Below, piece by piece: positions 1 to 11,415 of a DNA stretch of 64,000 nt (position 1 is the first letter of the stretch; each line of letters begins with the position of its first letter). The DNA comes from Macrocybe gigantea (lineage: Eukaryota > Basidiomycota > Agaricomycetes > Agaricales > Callistosporiaceae): contig SJRY01000023.1 in NCBI GenBank assembly GCA_011319805.1, forward strand, positions 1-64,000, in the 5' to 3' direction. The notes under the pieces are model-generated. The model was not told the origin of the DNA. It was given only the letters and a program-made list of their open reading frames with translations, and did no database searches. The translations under genes and the position numbers were made by a program.

Positions 1-1922
1 CCAGAGAGCGAAGTCGCCCAGCCTCCGCCGAGCACCATTCCAGGATCGCCATCATCGGCGCAGGCGCTGCCGGCAGTTCGGCCGCGTTCTGGATATCCAA
101 AGCAAAGGAAAGATACGGTCTGAAAGTGGCAGTAGACATTTATGAGAAGGAAGGTTATGTTGGCGGTCGTGAGCATTGCGTCTGTCCCTGACTGTTCACG
201 TTCAAAACCTCAACCGTCAATCAAACCAGGTAGCACCATAGTGTACCCACACGGAAACACCAGTCTGCCACCGCTAGAACTCGGCGCATCCATCTTTGTC
301 GAAGTGAACAAGAACATGTGGCGCGCATCGGACGAATTCAACTTGACTCGTATCTCTCCTGCGGACGATTCAGACGCAGGAACCGGTATATGGGATGGTC
401 AGACACTGCGTGTATCGGTGCGACCATCGTATTTTCGGCCATCATCGAACGCTCATTCAATCCTGGACCACAGTTCCGAAACTCGTGGTGGGATTCCATA
501 AAGTTGGTATGGCGATACGGGATGTTGTCGCCCATGCGGGCCGATAGAGTGTGAGTCCGATTCCCGGTTCTCCTTCATCTTCTTGTTCAACGCTCGACGT
601 CCAGTGTCAAGGCCATGATCCAGAAGTTTGTGACGCTTTACACTTCCGCGACGCCCAAGTGGGATAGCATTTCCGATCTGTCTACAACTTTGGAGTGGAA
701 CGAACATGTCCAAAACACGACGGCAGATTACTTTATGAGAAAAGGTGTCCTGAAAGACTACACGTACGAAGTGATTGAAGCGGCTACAAGGGTTAACTAC
801 GGTCAGGTTAGTCTTTCTTGGCGATATTTCCATCTGTCGAATGATTTTTTTCCCTCCATTTTTCTGTCAGAATGCGGACAAAATCCACGCTCTAGAGGGC
901 GCGTGTTCCTTGGCAGCTACAGGAGCAACTGCCATCCAAGGCGGAAATTTCAAGATCTTTGAACAATTTGTCAGACACTCAGGAGCGAATATCCTTCTCA
1001 ACACTTCGGTGTGATCTGTTTCTTCTGATCATGCCTCATGGAAGCTCACGATCATGTAGGTCAGCAGCATCAAGCATAGCCCGTCTTCTCACCAATGGAC
1101 GGTGCGCAGTACGCGGGGAAGCACAGATTACAGAGCCGTCATTATAGCTGCACCCTTCCATTCTACAGGCGTCGCTCTACCTACGTCCCTAACCAGCCTC
1201 GTGCCGCCGCAACCATACGTACACCTGCATGTCACGCTGCTTGCTACCACGATGCAGAGACCAGACCCTGCCTATTTTGGACTGACCAAGTCGTCCGACG
1301 TGCCCGGTATGATGCTCACGACCTACGAGGGCGTCAGAGAAGGCGGCAAGGAGCCTGAATTCAACTCGCTCTCGTATCACGGCGCCATCCGGGAAGGCGA
1401 ATGGGCCGTCAAGATATTTTCAAAGCAACCTCTCAGCGATGAGTGGCTCAACAAACTGTTCCTTGGAAACGTCACATGGGTCTTGAGAAAAGAGGCAAGC
1501 TGACTGTTGTCGAAACCAATGTGAATCTCGGATTAATCCGTTTCCTTTAGTGGGACGCATACCCTGAGCTACCTCCCACGACCACCTTCCCGCCCGTTAG
1601 ATTAGAACAAGGTCTCTATTATGTGAATGCGTTTGAACCGTACGTCTAGCTGTCTGTGCTCACTAAATGCGTCGACTGACACAATCTTCATGGCAGATTC
1701 ATCTCAACGATGGAGACGGAAACAATCGCTTCTCGCAATGTCGTCGACTTGCTCCTGAACGAAGAATTTGGATCCGGCATTTGTGGCGCCCGTATTTCCG
1801 CCGCCACTGGTTCCACAAACGCCACAACTAACTCGACCAACGCACCTCCGACAGCGCAAAAAATACAGACGGAAAGGACTTTGTTTATGGCTGGGATTGC
1901 TAATAGACTGATTGATGGATAA
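1..1922 (+). CDS. Prenylcysteine oxidase (prenylcysteine lyase family), 5' partial
   Basis: FAD-dependent thioether oxidase that releases cysteine from prenylcysteine during turnover of prenylated proteins, expected in the lysosome/vacuole or secretory route. The window opens inside the N-terminal Rossmann fold: the dinucleotide motif IIGAGAAGSSAAF is encoded at about 48-95, followed by the acidic end of the second strand (DIYEKEGYVGGR). An intron runs 169-229, after which the frame continues STIVYPHGN. Later exons carry family-like stretches: GIWDGQ near 390, WWDSIKLVWRYG near 490, and YGQ/NADKIHALEG either side of the intron near 806-870. The last exon (about 1697-1922) holds VVDLLLNEEFGSGIC and ends ARISAATGS plus a Thr/Asn-rich tail. 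All exons join in frame without repair. The start codon lies left of the window. Family assignment is from recognised motifs only; a general flavin amine oxidase is less likely. Confidence 0.88.
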
Positions 1923-2097
1923 CATTATATCTTCATTGCAAAGTTCTGTATACCACTTTGTTGCATGATATTATAAGATAGGAATTTGGATTTATACATA
2001 ACAAACCGGGTTGCATTAAGCCCGATAACAGCAATATGGAAAACACAATACAGCGAGTGCGAGGGGTATGTCTCGAATAACTTGCAGCAATAGCTTG

Positions 2098-3927
2098 CTA
2101 TGACGTTGATGCTGTTTGTACACTGGTATTTGGATGCTCTGATTTTTCTGAGACGGTTTCGAGCCCTTGATGAGCCGTTTCCGGTTCACTTTCTTGTTCA
2201 CTCGATTTTTGGGCGTCGTACTTGTCGCCTGGCGCACTTCGCTCGTCGGTGCTGGCACGAGGCTGGTAGTATTCTCTTCGGCTGGAGTCGAACGGTGCGG
2301 CTCCGTCTGTGAAGTCGCGTCGAATTTCGATGTAATCGAACGCGAACTCGCCGATCTGAAGAAAGAAATTTGTTGCTCTAAACAAGTCCAGTCAAGAAAA
2401 AAAGGGGGCAACGGCTCACCTCGACCTCGTCCATTCCGACTCTCTCGGCCTCAGGTGTGTTGCGCAGCTGCATACCAGGTATAATGTCGACGAGCTTGCC
2501 AGGATCGCCGTGACGACAAATGTGTAACCAGTCGTTGCACAGATGTAGGTAAACTGGATGTAGAGCTGCTTCCAGTTGTGGTCCATCCATCCTCCCTTCA
2601 CCGACGTGTTGATGCCATCCAGCGCGATGACGCTGCCAGATGCGAAGAACGCGTTCAGCAATAGTCCGACCATTCCCCCTACCGCGTGCTCGGCGAACAA
2701 GTCGAGCGCATCATCGACACGGACGAGGAATTTGACTGGCGGCCCCGAGTGGATCAGCCGACGGCCAACTTCCTTCAGCAGAACCGAGATATCGCTTACC
2801 CTTGGTAGCAAAATTACAGATGGCACCGGACAGAACCCCGACAACGACAGACGACCAGACGTGCAGATAGCCGGAGGATGGAGTGGCGGCGACAAGACCG
2901 GCGATGGTGCCGGAGCAGAAACCCACCATCGTCCAGCGCCGCTCAATTCGGTAATCCAACAGGCACCAGACCATGCCCCCAAACGCAGCAGCGACCATGG
3001 TGTTCCAAATCGCTATGAACGCTCGGAGATTCGCGCCAAAGGCGCTGCCGCCGTTAAAACCGAGCCATCCAAACCATAGCAAGGAAGCTACCTGTGGCGT
3101 CAACAACGCGTCAGGTTGAAGGAATGGAATGAAGAACTCACTTCCAAGGCCGACCATCGAGACGTTGTGAGGGCGGAAGTTGAGCAGCTCCTTCTCCTGC
3201 CTACGTCCTAGGACCCATGAATATGCAAGGCCCCCGACACCGCTGCCGATTTCGACAGGACCTCCGCCTGGAATTTTTAGGTGCTATTGAGCTTGGCTGT
3301 CACACCTCTTAGAACAAAGAAAGCCGCAAACCTGCAAAATCCAGCACGCCCCACTTGAATGCCCAGCCATTGAGGCCCCAAGCCCAGTACGCGAGGGGGC
3401 AATAGACAACCGTCATCCACAGAAAGGTCAGCACGACGGCGGAAAAACTCTTCCTCGCTCAGCGATGCCTCCCATCAAAATACCGGCAGTCACACAGGCG
3501 AATTCCATTTGAAAGAAGCTGTAGAGCAGTTCTGGTATCAGAGGCGAGCCTGGCGATGCATCGCCGAGTACTTTCATCAGGCCAAAGTGTTTGAGATTCC
3601 CAATATAGCCGTTGGTCGCAGTCGGAGAAAAAGCGAGCGAGTAGCCCCAAAAAAACCACTGGAATATCACGACCGCATTGCTGGCGAACACAACCCAAAT
3701 TAATGAGACTGGTGATGTCGGATATACATGAACTCCAGGCTGGACAGTCAACAGAAACACATCTTACGGGCGCTTTTTCTGCGGGCGAGGCCCGAATACA
3801 GGAATGCCAGTCCCGGGACCATAATGAACACCATGGCACCACAGACGGCTATGAAGGACAAGTCGCCTCGGTCAAATCTGGGCAGAGCATTCAGAAACAG
3901 TTCTGGCAATTGAGGACGCTTTTTCGC
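2098..3927 (-). CDS. Ammonium transporter (AMT/MEP/Rh family)
   Basis: Plasma-membrane ammonium channel/transporter for nitrogen uptake. Reading right to left: the first transmembrane segment ends GLAFLYSGLARRKSA (near 3790), then FASNAVVIFQWFFWGYSLAFS, GGIAERGRV, GVLDFAGGGPVEIGSG, and FRPHNVSMVGLGTSLLWFGW. The two pore histidines of the family are present in RPHNVSMV (about 3160) and in FAEHAVGGMVG (about 2690). The C-terminal cytosolic tail holds LGEFAFDYIEI-like residues and a polar end. Introns of 50-60 nt interrupt it. Two frame breaks must be bridged by one extra base each: in the g/a run at 3441-3447 (between RVF and the VVLTFLW segment) and at 2499-2500 (between VVTAIL and KLVDIIPG). 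Both sit in conserved sequence, so sequence error is more likely than decay. The first coding exon with the start codon was not found; 3927 is the first base of the earliest exon I can support. Confidence 0.9.
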
Positions 3928-6407
3928 CTACTGAGGCACATCTCCTGCGATGCAACATTGCCCGTAAGCGATGGAGTCTGGCAGAAGAAAATTTCTGGAA
4001 ACACACTCTGAAAAATGCCCCGCGCAACTCGGAGAGCGGCACCATTCTCTGCACCCAAAAATGAATGAGTATGTTGCATTTCTGAGGTTGAATGGCCAAG
4101 AACTTTGGCAATGTTTCAGAATGGTTGATCCCAGAGCAATACGCTCCTCCGAAAATGAAATGAGGGAAAGGGAGACGTGCGCGGGGGGCCAGAGTGGCCG
4201 CATTTAAATCTATTCAATATGTTATTCCCTAAATTTCCCTATCCTGCCAACCGATTTCTTTCCGAGATAAGAGACTCACCACTTGGGCCTCTGGTGTAAT
4301 TCAATTCACCCTCATGGAGGAGGGAAAAAGTCACGTGGCAAAGTCAGAGATAACGACAAAAATAACCATTCGTCGAAAATGTCTTATCAATGCAGTGCAG
4401 GACGGTTAGACGCGATCACTTTACCCCTGCAGGGACCGGGCTCGCGTCAGCTCGCGTCTCCCGTGAAAGATAAGGGCACTTTCACTGGACAAAATAAATA
4501 AACGGTAGTCAGAGACATTCTGTCAAGGCTACGTGAACTCCTCACCTCCACAAGTTGCCAGTACGCATGAAAGCCTGCGGCTGCGGAATGCCGGATAGAT
4601 AGCGAGTGGCGGGATCGTTGCCCGGAGAGGGCCAGACATCCACGCGATATCCGCAATCAATCCTGGTTCTTTTGAGGCTTTGGTCAAAAGTGGGTCGCTC
4701 GGTAAGAAATTTGACATGTATGGGCTTGCTCCCACTTGTTACTTACAAGCAATGTATCCAGCTTCTGTTTCCTTCACGGTCGGATAAGGTCGGCCGAGGA
4801 TGCTCTTGTGAAAGCTGACGGGGCATATCAATCCCTCATGCAAAAAACCACTTTGGAAGAGTCTCGTTCTCACGCACCCATCTCCATTACGTCCTTTATC
4901 TGGCTGTGTCCTCGTGATATCCATATGTCGGGTTCCTTATACTGTTCGGAGCTGGCAACCGCAAGAACAATCGTCGGAGATCGACCCCGTCGCGAAGCCT
5001 TTGCCATTTACGGATAGATCGACCGCTCTGGTGCAGAACTGCCAGTTGCCGGAGATACGACATATCGGGCTCATTGCAACGGAAAAGGGAACAGAACTTT
5101 TTCCAGTCCGGAGACGATATACCACGAAGGGCAGCATAAGACTTGCTGTCTTCGCAAGTTACTCCGTAGACAGCACGCCTGGGCGTTCCTTGGTATTTGG
5201 ATCCGAAAAAGGCTTGTGAACTTCTCAAGAAAGACGCCATGGTGATCAACTTCGTGGGACCAGCTGTGTTCACGTCCGAAAGCCTGGAATGGACACTTTC
5301 TACCATGGTCGAGTATAAATTGAGTGTTTGGGCACTCACAGTCAATACCGCTATTCCCAAGCGTTCCTACCACTGGTAGCTTCCATCTCTCATTGCTCAA
5401 CGTCTGTTTCACAAACGATGTCAACCGATGTCGAAGGAGGAAGCAGCGTTCGTATGCTAGTTTGCCACTGTTCAAAGTTGTTTTCACGGTCACACCATGC
5501 AGAAGTCGAAATATCCTCGCTATGAGATTCCAACTCTTCAGGAATTGAGGCGAAAGGCAGCCAAAAGTCTTTCTGTCGTAAGTGATTCATCAATGTAATG
5601 GGATTGTTCGACTGGAGCTAACGGCGCTAGAAGAAGGTGGACCTTCCTGCGTTATCGATGGAGCAAACTAGGCTGGAGAAGGTAGGGTTTATTTATTATG
5701 TGACTTTTGCCGCTGAGCATTCTCGTCAGAACAAGTCTAGCATCAAATCAAGATTGGTTTCGAAGTTTCCTAAACAAGTGTCCAGAAAGAACATACCCGC
5801 GGACTGCCTATTCGTCTTTCAGTAGTTATGAAGCCACGATTTATCTGCATGACCCATTCTCTGTAACAGTAGTGGCATAGTCCAGTCCCATTTGGCAAAT
5901 TATTCCCAATACCAGTGTTGTACGATGTCAAATCGATGAGTCTCACATAAATAGGTGAACGGCCGTTCCATAACGTTGGTAGTATGCATGCGAAATCAAA
6001 ACAACTCAATGCCCAGGATTTTGAGATCAGAGAACTCTAGATCTGGAGATTTATGCACCGCGACAGTTTCGTCAGCTCGAATGTAAACTACGCTGAGTAT
6101 TGAATTATTATATCTTTTAGCCCCACAAGTGGGCATTAGGATTCACCTAAATGTGACTCGAAGAGGTGCATCAAGAAATACCGGAACACACGCTATTCCG
6201 TCACGTCAGAAACCAAGAAGTTGACAACTTATATCAAAAAGCGCTGATTGTCAGACAGCTCCGAAGACGTGTGCTTCGCACACGCCACACGGAAGGCTTT
6301 CGTGCAAAATCCGAAACGACGAGGAGAGGCACATCAGCCTCCGTGGGGACAAAAGTAGATCGGACGAGGGAATCCGAAAGAGGGCAAATAAACACAAACA
6401 ACTGGCT
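3928..6407. other. Gene-poor interval with no defensible gene
   Basis: About 2.5 kb between the ammonium transporter and LIPB. It should contain the transporter promoter and first exon. Open stretches on the plus strand around 4980-5380 look faintly protein-like in two adjoining frames (IRHIGLIATEKGTELFPVRR, then DPKKACELLKKDAMVINFVG, joined near 5190) but I recognise no family, start or splice pattern. It may be an unannotated lineage-specific gene or a decayed one. I see no terminal repeats or transposase fragments. Confidence 0.4.
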
Positions 6408-7193
6408 ATGTCGCTCCCTCCCGTTTTCTATCATTACTTCCGCACTCCCTTGCCTTACTCGAGGACGCTTGCCCTGCAGGAATTTATTCATGGTCTGCAG
6501 CTGGCTCACCGGAAGACACAATCGCATCGAGATGTCTTGCTCTTACTTCAACATCGCCCAGTGTACACCGCGGGTCGGCGGCAGACTGAATCGTCCACGC
6601 ACGACGACCGAATTCGCCTGACGAATATCGGCGCGGACTTTGTGACGACCACTCGCGGTGGTGAGATGACGTACCACGGTCCAGGGCAGATTGTTGGCTA
6701 CCCTCTGATTGACCTTTCGCGTTACTCGCCCGTCATGGGTGCGCGTGACTATGTTTGCCGGATGCAGAAGATGATGGAACGGCACCTCAGAGAACGTCAT
6801 GGAATCCAGTCTGTTCCGTCGGAGCACACTGGAGTGTTTTTGAACGAGACGACAAAGATTGGCAGCATAGGTGTGCAAGTTCGGCATCGGCTGACATCAC
6901 ATGGGTTTGCCTTGAACGTCACCCAAGAGCCTGTCAGCTGGTTCGACCAAATCGTCGCGTGTGGTCTTGTCGGAGTGGGGGCTGGTACGATAGAGGGCGC
7001 GAGCGGGAAGCGGGCAAAGGTGGATGACGAGATACCCGATCTGGTCAGTCAGTTTGGGCGCCTCTACGAACGTGAGCTGGTCCGTCTTGACCTCGGTGGA
7101 GAGGGGGACTTGGAGAAGGCTATCCAGGCGCTGGAGGTTGAGGCTGAGGCGGCCGGGGCGTGGCGAAGAGCTCCCATGGAAACAGCACATTAA
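6408..7193 (+). CDS. LIP2: Octanoyl-[acyl carrier protein]:protein N-octanoyltransferase (LipB type)
   Basis: Moves octanoate from mitochondrial acyl carrier protein to the lipoyl domains of 2-oxoacid dehydrogenases and the glycine cleavage H protein; first step of lipoate assembly in the mitochondrial matrix. A single exon of 261 codons, unusual in this intron-rich window. The signature TRGGEMTYHGPGQIVGYPL is at residues 82-100. The catalytic pair of the BPL/LPL fold is visible: Lys150 in KIGSIGVQVRH and Cys185 in VACGLVGVGAGTIEG. The start at 6408 is the first ATG of the frame and leaves a short N-terminus (SLPPVFYHYFRTPLPY) before the fold; I see no strong classical targeting peptide. The length fits fungal homologues. 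The next gene, an NAD(P)-binding protein, begins 111 bp downstream on the same strand. Confidence 0.95.
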   Translation: MSLPPVFYHYFRTPLPYSRTLALQEFIHGLQLAHRKTQSHRDVLLLLQHRPVYTAGRRQTESSTHDDRIRLTNIGADFVTTTRGGEMTYHGPGQIVGYPLIDLSRYSPVMGARDYVCRMQKMMERHLRERHGIQSVPSEHTGVFLNETTKIGSIGVQVRHRLTSHGFALNVTQEPVSWFDQIVACGLVGVGAGTIEGASGKRAKVDDEIPDLVSQFGRLYERELVRLDLGGEGDLEKAIQALEVEAEAAGAWRRAPMETAH

Positions 7194-7304
7194 TGTAACG
7201 GATATTTAATTTACATCATCACCTTGCTATTATATTCGAGGGTTGGCCTCCTCACCAACGATAAAAAAATTTTTTTTTCCCTTTGTCTCCTTCATTCACC
7301 ACCC

Positions 7305-7973
7305 ATGCGCATTCTCGTGCTTGGAGCGACGGGCTCAATTGGGATTCTCCTTATCCGCGAAGCGCTACGCAAGTACAGGGGATGCACCATCGTCGCCTAC
7401 GCGCGGTCCCCGAAGAATCTCCCCAGTGACCTCGCCGCCGAATCTGCGCTGGTCGTCATTCAAGGCGAACTCGACGACCGTGATGAGCTGTCGAAGGCGA
7501 TGGAAGGTGTCCATGTCGTCCTGTCCGCACTCGGACCCAGCGTGATGAAAGGCCCGTTCCATCCGTCAGGGACACCCCTCGCAAAGGCCTACGCGCTCGT
7601 CATCGAACTGATGCGCGAACACGGAGTGAAGCGGCTCATTTGCCTCGGTACCGCTTCCATCTCGGATCCGGAGGACAAGTTCAGCCTCGCGTTCACGACG
7701 CTCGTCTTGGGCGTCGGCACTTTTGCGCGCACCGCGTACAACGACGTCGTCGCCATAGGGGACAATGTCCGCAACCTCGGCGCCGACTTGGATTGGACGA
7801 TCGTCCGGGTCCCCATTCTCACAGACAGGGAAACGAAAGATGTCATTGCGGGGTATGTCGGAGATGGCAAAACGGGCGCGTTTTTGGCGAGGGCTGGTTT
7901 CGCGTCATTCGTGATTGATGAGATCGAGAAGAGGGCATGGATTAAGAAGGCGCCTTTGATAAGTTCTCCCTGA
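7305..7973 (+). CDS. NAD(P)-binding Rossmann protein (NAD(P)H-binding/NmrA-like, atypical SDR)
   Basis: A 222-residue single-exon protein. The start at 7305 (MRILVLGATGSIG) puts the nucleotide-binding motif GATGSIG at residues 7-13, exactly as in atypical short-chain dehydrogenase-like proteins of the biliverdin reductase B/NmrA type; a frame extension to 7224 exists but would add a hydrophobic unrelated leader, and the sequence before 7305 is a T-rich untranslated tract. Other family features are VVLSALGPS (strand 4), VKRLICLGTASIS (strand 5) and DWTIVRVPILTD, which follows the usual pattern after the missing or altered YxxxK site. The substrate is unknown. It may be a quinone/flavin reductase or a redox sensor. 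Its stop is 99 bp from the stop of ATP11 on the other strand, a convergent pair. Confidence 0.85.
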   Translation: MRILVLGATGSIGILLIREALRKYRGCTIVAYARSPKNLPSDLAAESALVVIQGELDDRDELSKAMEGVHVVLSALGPSVMKGPFHPSGTPLAKAYALVIELMREHGVKRLICLGTASISDPEDKFSLAFTTLVLGVGTFARTAYNDVVAIGDNVRNLGADLDWTIVRVPILTDRETKDVIAGYVGDGKTGAFLARAGFASFVIDEIEKRAWIKKAPLISSP

Positions 7974-8072
7974 TGACTGTCACTCTTTTTTATGGGACAC
8001 GATGCTACGATACCTAAAGTCTTGTTATTATCGATGTATACATTAGAGGTCTTCATAATAATGCCATCACTT

Positions 8073-9319
8073 TCAGGCGGTCAAATCAGCGTGCTTGAGC
8101 AGGTCTTCCCACTTGAACTCTTCTGGACTCTCGTGGAAGCATCGCAACAACTTTCCCGCTTCCGTCTCCTGTGTATCTCCATCCCAGAGGTAGAATTTCT
8201 GCAGCGCCATCGACAGCATCTGTGCGTCCTCCTGCTTCAGTAAATACCTCAGGTCTCCGCCGCCCTCGCCCGCTGCCGACGTCGGTGTGATCTCGCCCCG
8301 AAGCAGCACAACGCCGTGAGTACTCACGAGGTCAGTGTAGTGCGTCAGAACGAGGTACGGCGTCGCGAACGAATTTCGCAACTTGTACTCTTGCAGCGGC
8401 GTGAACAGCACCGTCGACGTCTGCACGTTTGAGGCCGTCGGCGTACCTTCGAGCGGCTTCGCGAAGGGGTCGTCGGTCACGCTCGGCGCAGGCGGCAGCC
8501 CGTGGAAATCCCACTGTAGAAAGTAAAACTCGTACGCGGTCCTGTTTTCTTCGCCTCCCGTCACAGTGGGCGCTTGGTTGGGATCCCGCGGACGCGCCAC
8601 GGGTACGATAAAAGTGGGGTAGCGCTGCGCGACGTTCGTCATTTTGCGGTAGAGGTCGAGCGGGACGGCGGCACAGACGAAGCCACGACCCGTGCCACCG
8701 GAGCGCGACGCGTGATAGGCCGTCCAGAGCGCAGAAATTTGCTCCTTCGTGTGCGGTGTGGACAGCAGTTTCGGAAGGTTGAGAATTGAGGACAGTGGCT
8801 GACCAAGACGGTGAACAATGGTATAGGCAAATTTCCCGGATAAAGCACTCACTTTGACCGGCGAACTGTCTTTTCTTACAGTCTGGGCAGGCGCAGGGGC
8901 ATGCGGAGAGGACGTAGTGTGCGTTGTGTGCCCATTGCCGGCCGCGAGGTGGGGTAGCGCAGTGGTCTGCTGCTGCTGCGCCAATCTCGCTTCCCACTTC
9001 CTCCGCTGCTCCCCCAGCTGCTCCTCTTTTATTTTCGTCTTGAGCTCATCCACGCTAAGACCTTTCCTGAGAAGCGAATCCGATTGTTCCAGATTTCGAC
9101 GAGGTCAGAAAAAGGCCTGCAAAAAACATATGGCCGTAACAGGAAAGAACCAAACTCTCACTCTTCAGCACGTTCGCGTATCTTGTCTGCGTATTTTGAT
9201 TCATAGACAGCTGTATAGAATCGCGGATGGTGGGGCGATGAAGGTCTGACTGTAGCGCGACGAGCTATCAAGGGGCCACGGGATGTGCGCAGAAGCAGCG
9301 GACAACTAAAGAACAACAT
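8073..9319 (-). CDS. ATP11: ATP11-type F1-ATPase assembly chaperone, mitochondrial
   Basis: Matrix chaperone that binds free F1 beta subunits during ATP synthase assembly. Exons: 9319-9162, 9066-8853, 8798-8073. Exon 1 gives an Arg/Ser-rich presequence (LLRTSRGPLIARRATVRPSS) followed by YADKIRERAEE, spliced to KGLSVDELKTK, which fits the family N-terminus. The second intron (8799-8852, 54 nt, GTGAGT...CAG) has no stop and is a multiple of three, so a naive reading runs straight through it; removing it joins SSPVK to PLSSILNLPKLL, the conserved family segment. The C-terminal motif KFYLWDG...LLRCFHESPEEFKWEDLLKH is diagnostic. A Gln/His/Pro-rich linker follows the presequence. The start at 9319 is chosen because it begins the presequence. 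Confidence 0.92.
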
Positions 9320-9478
9320 GAAGGTTTTAAGCAAGCCAATGCACTGCTTCCACCGATCGAATAGTCTCACAGGCAAAGTCGCGAGAAACAATGCATAGAG
9401 TAACGTTTACAAGGTCAACGTATACGGTACATGATGCATACAGACATAGACACGGAACGAAGACAACACGAAAGCAGC

Positions 9479-11025
9479 TCAAATGAGGTCGCTGTGTGGA
9501 AGCCAGTCAGAGTGGTGTAATATAGCAGGGTGCATCTGGACACGTACGCAACGTTAAGAGGCATCTCGTCGATCTGGGTATTGTAGAATTCTGTACAAGG
9601 ACAAAATTCGTTATATGCACACACATTCGAAAGAACGACAAACTTACGCTCGATGTCTCTGAGCATGACGACATCTTGATTCGTCACAAAGTTGATGGCG
9701 ACACCTTTACGGCCGAAACGCCCTCCACGACCGATACGATGAATATAGTTCTCCCTATTGGTAGGAAGGTCATAGTTGATGACCAGGGAGACCTGCTGGA
9801 CATCAATTCCACGAGCGAGAAGATCAGTCGTGATCAGAACGCGAGTAGATCCAGTGCGGAACTCCTTCATCAGGACCTCGCGTTGTTTTTGGTCCATGTC
9901 TCCGTGCTAGGAGGGATAAAGTTAAGCCCTAGTTATCTACATGCCGAAAATATTCGCTTCTCACCATGGCAGAAACTGTGAATTCACGTTCATGCATTTT
10001 TTCGGTGAGCCAGTCGACCTTCCTGCGGGTGTTGCAGAAGATGACGGCTTGGGTGATCGTGATGGTTTCATAAAGATCGCAAAGGGTGTCCAATTTCCAT
10101 TCTTCCTTTTCGACTGCGATGTAGAATTGCTTGATACCTTCCAGAGTCAACTCGTCTCGCTTGACCAAAATCCTGACCGGATCACGCATGAATTTCTTAG
10201 TCACTTCCAAGACCTCCGCGGGCATCGTAGCGGAGAAAAGGGCGACCTGAGTGTCGTGAGGCAAGCGCTGGAAGACCTCATATATTTGGTCCTTGAAACC
10301 CTGGGATAACATCTCGTCGGCCTCGTCAAGACACAAGATCTTGACGGTGTCGGTTTTCAGAGCGCCGCGGTTGATCATATCAAAGACACGACCGGGAGTG
10401 CCGACGACGATCTGAACACCCTCACGGAGCTTAGACATGTCTTCACGGATGTTGGTGCCTCCAACGCAAGCCAAGCTGCTGATGTTCATGTAGTCACCGA
10501 GGGCGACGACGACTTTATGGATCTGAAGGGCGAGTTCACGGGTCGGAGCGAGGATGAGAGCCTGGGTGCCCCGCGCGTCGAGATCCAGCCTCTGCAAAAT
10601 GGAAACGGAGAACGTGGCCGTCTTGCCAGTACCTGATTGGGCTTGAGCAATGACATCGTGTCCTTTGACGACCGGCACGATGGCTCGTTGCTGAATAGCA
10701 GAAGGACGTTCGAAACTGGGGAGGCATGTGGTCAGCATCGATGGTCGCCAAGGCGAGGTTGATATGATTTACGCACCCATAGGCGTAAATACCACGGAGA
10801 AGCTCAGGCCGCAGATCCATATTATCGAACCTGCGATCAGCGCAAGATAAGGCTGGATAGCGCGGAAATACGAGGGAAAACACCCACGAATCTATGACTT
10901 GGTCCCAGTTGGACTCAATCTCATCTACGGGGGCATCCTGAAGTGCGTTCTCTTCTCTGTAAATTTTCATGGTCAGTGTTGGGGTCGAATAACGGGTGGA
11001 CGGAATCGAATACGAACCCTTTCAT
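9479..11025 (-). CDS. TIF1: Eukaryotic initiation factor 4A, DEAD-box RNA helicase
   Basis: ATP-dependent RNA helicase of the cap-binding complex eIF4F; unwinds mRNA leaders during scanning. All family motifs are visible: [12 protein letters not shown] (Q motif), AQSGTGKT (I), PTRELA (Ia), TPGR (Ib), DEAD (II), SAT (III), VIFCNTRRK (IV), [10 protein letters not shown] (V) and [11 protein letters not shown] (VI). Exon limits worked out: 11025-11018 (only 8 nt, ATG AAA GG), then after CAG near 10967 the frame [19 protein letters not shown]; exon boundaries at 9965/9906 join SAM to HGDMDQKQ; 9648/9590 join RDIE to [14 protein letters not shown]; and the final exon is only 13 nt (9491-9479), giving the canonical ending ADLI. 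The intron at 9591-9647 (57 nt) is stop-free and in frame. Tandem with ATP11, 159 bp between them. Confidence 0.97.
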
Positions 11026-11415
11026 GCAACTGCGTTGTGAGAAGGGGAGATATACTGCCTTCTAAAATTTTCTAAGAAATGGGTTGGGATAAAAAAGAGT
11101 TGGAGCAACGGGATGTTGTCAGGGTTTATATATCCAGACCCCAAAGCATGCCGGACCCGTTTCGATCTATTCTAGCGGAGTTTGAACATGGACGCCTCTG
11201 ATTGATTCCAAACGCCGTCAGAACCGCTCGCACCAACTTGCAGGCTCGAGGCAGTGCTCTTGAATGCAGATAACACCCAATACAGGGAGCTCGACGAAAA
11301 ATCTGAACCAGCAAGAGTCATGCAACGACAAACGTGATAAAATTAACCCGTATGGTGCCCATTGCCTCTTTATGTAAAAGGGTTATACAATTTTCTAGGG
11401 TATCGCCTTCACCCG
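11026..11415. other. Intergenic interval (eIF4A promoter side)
   Basis: About 390 bp between the start of eIF4A and the stop of the LEA-like gene, both on the minus strand. It should hold the 5' leader and promoter of eIF4A. I see no RNA gene or further reading frame. Confidence 0.5.
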
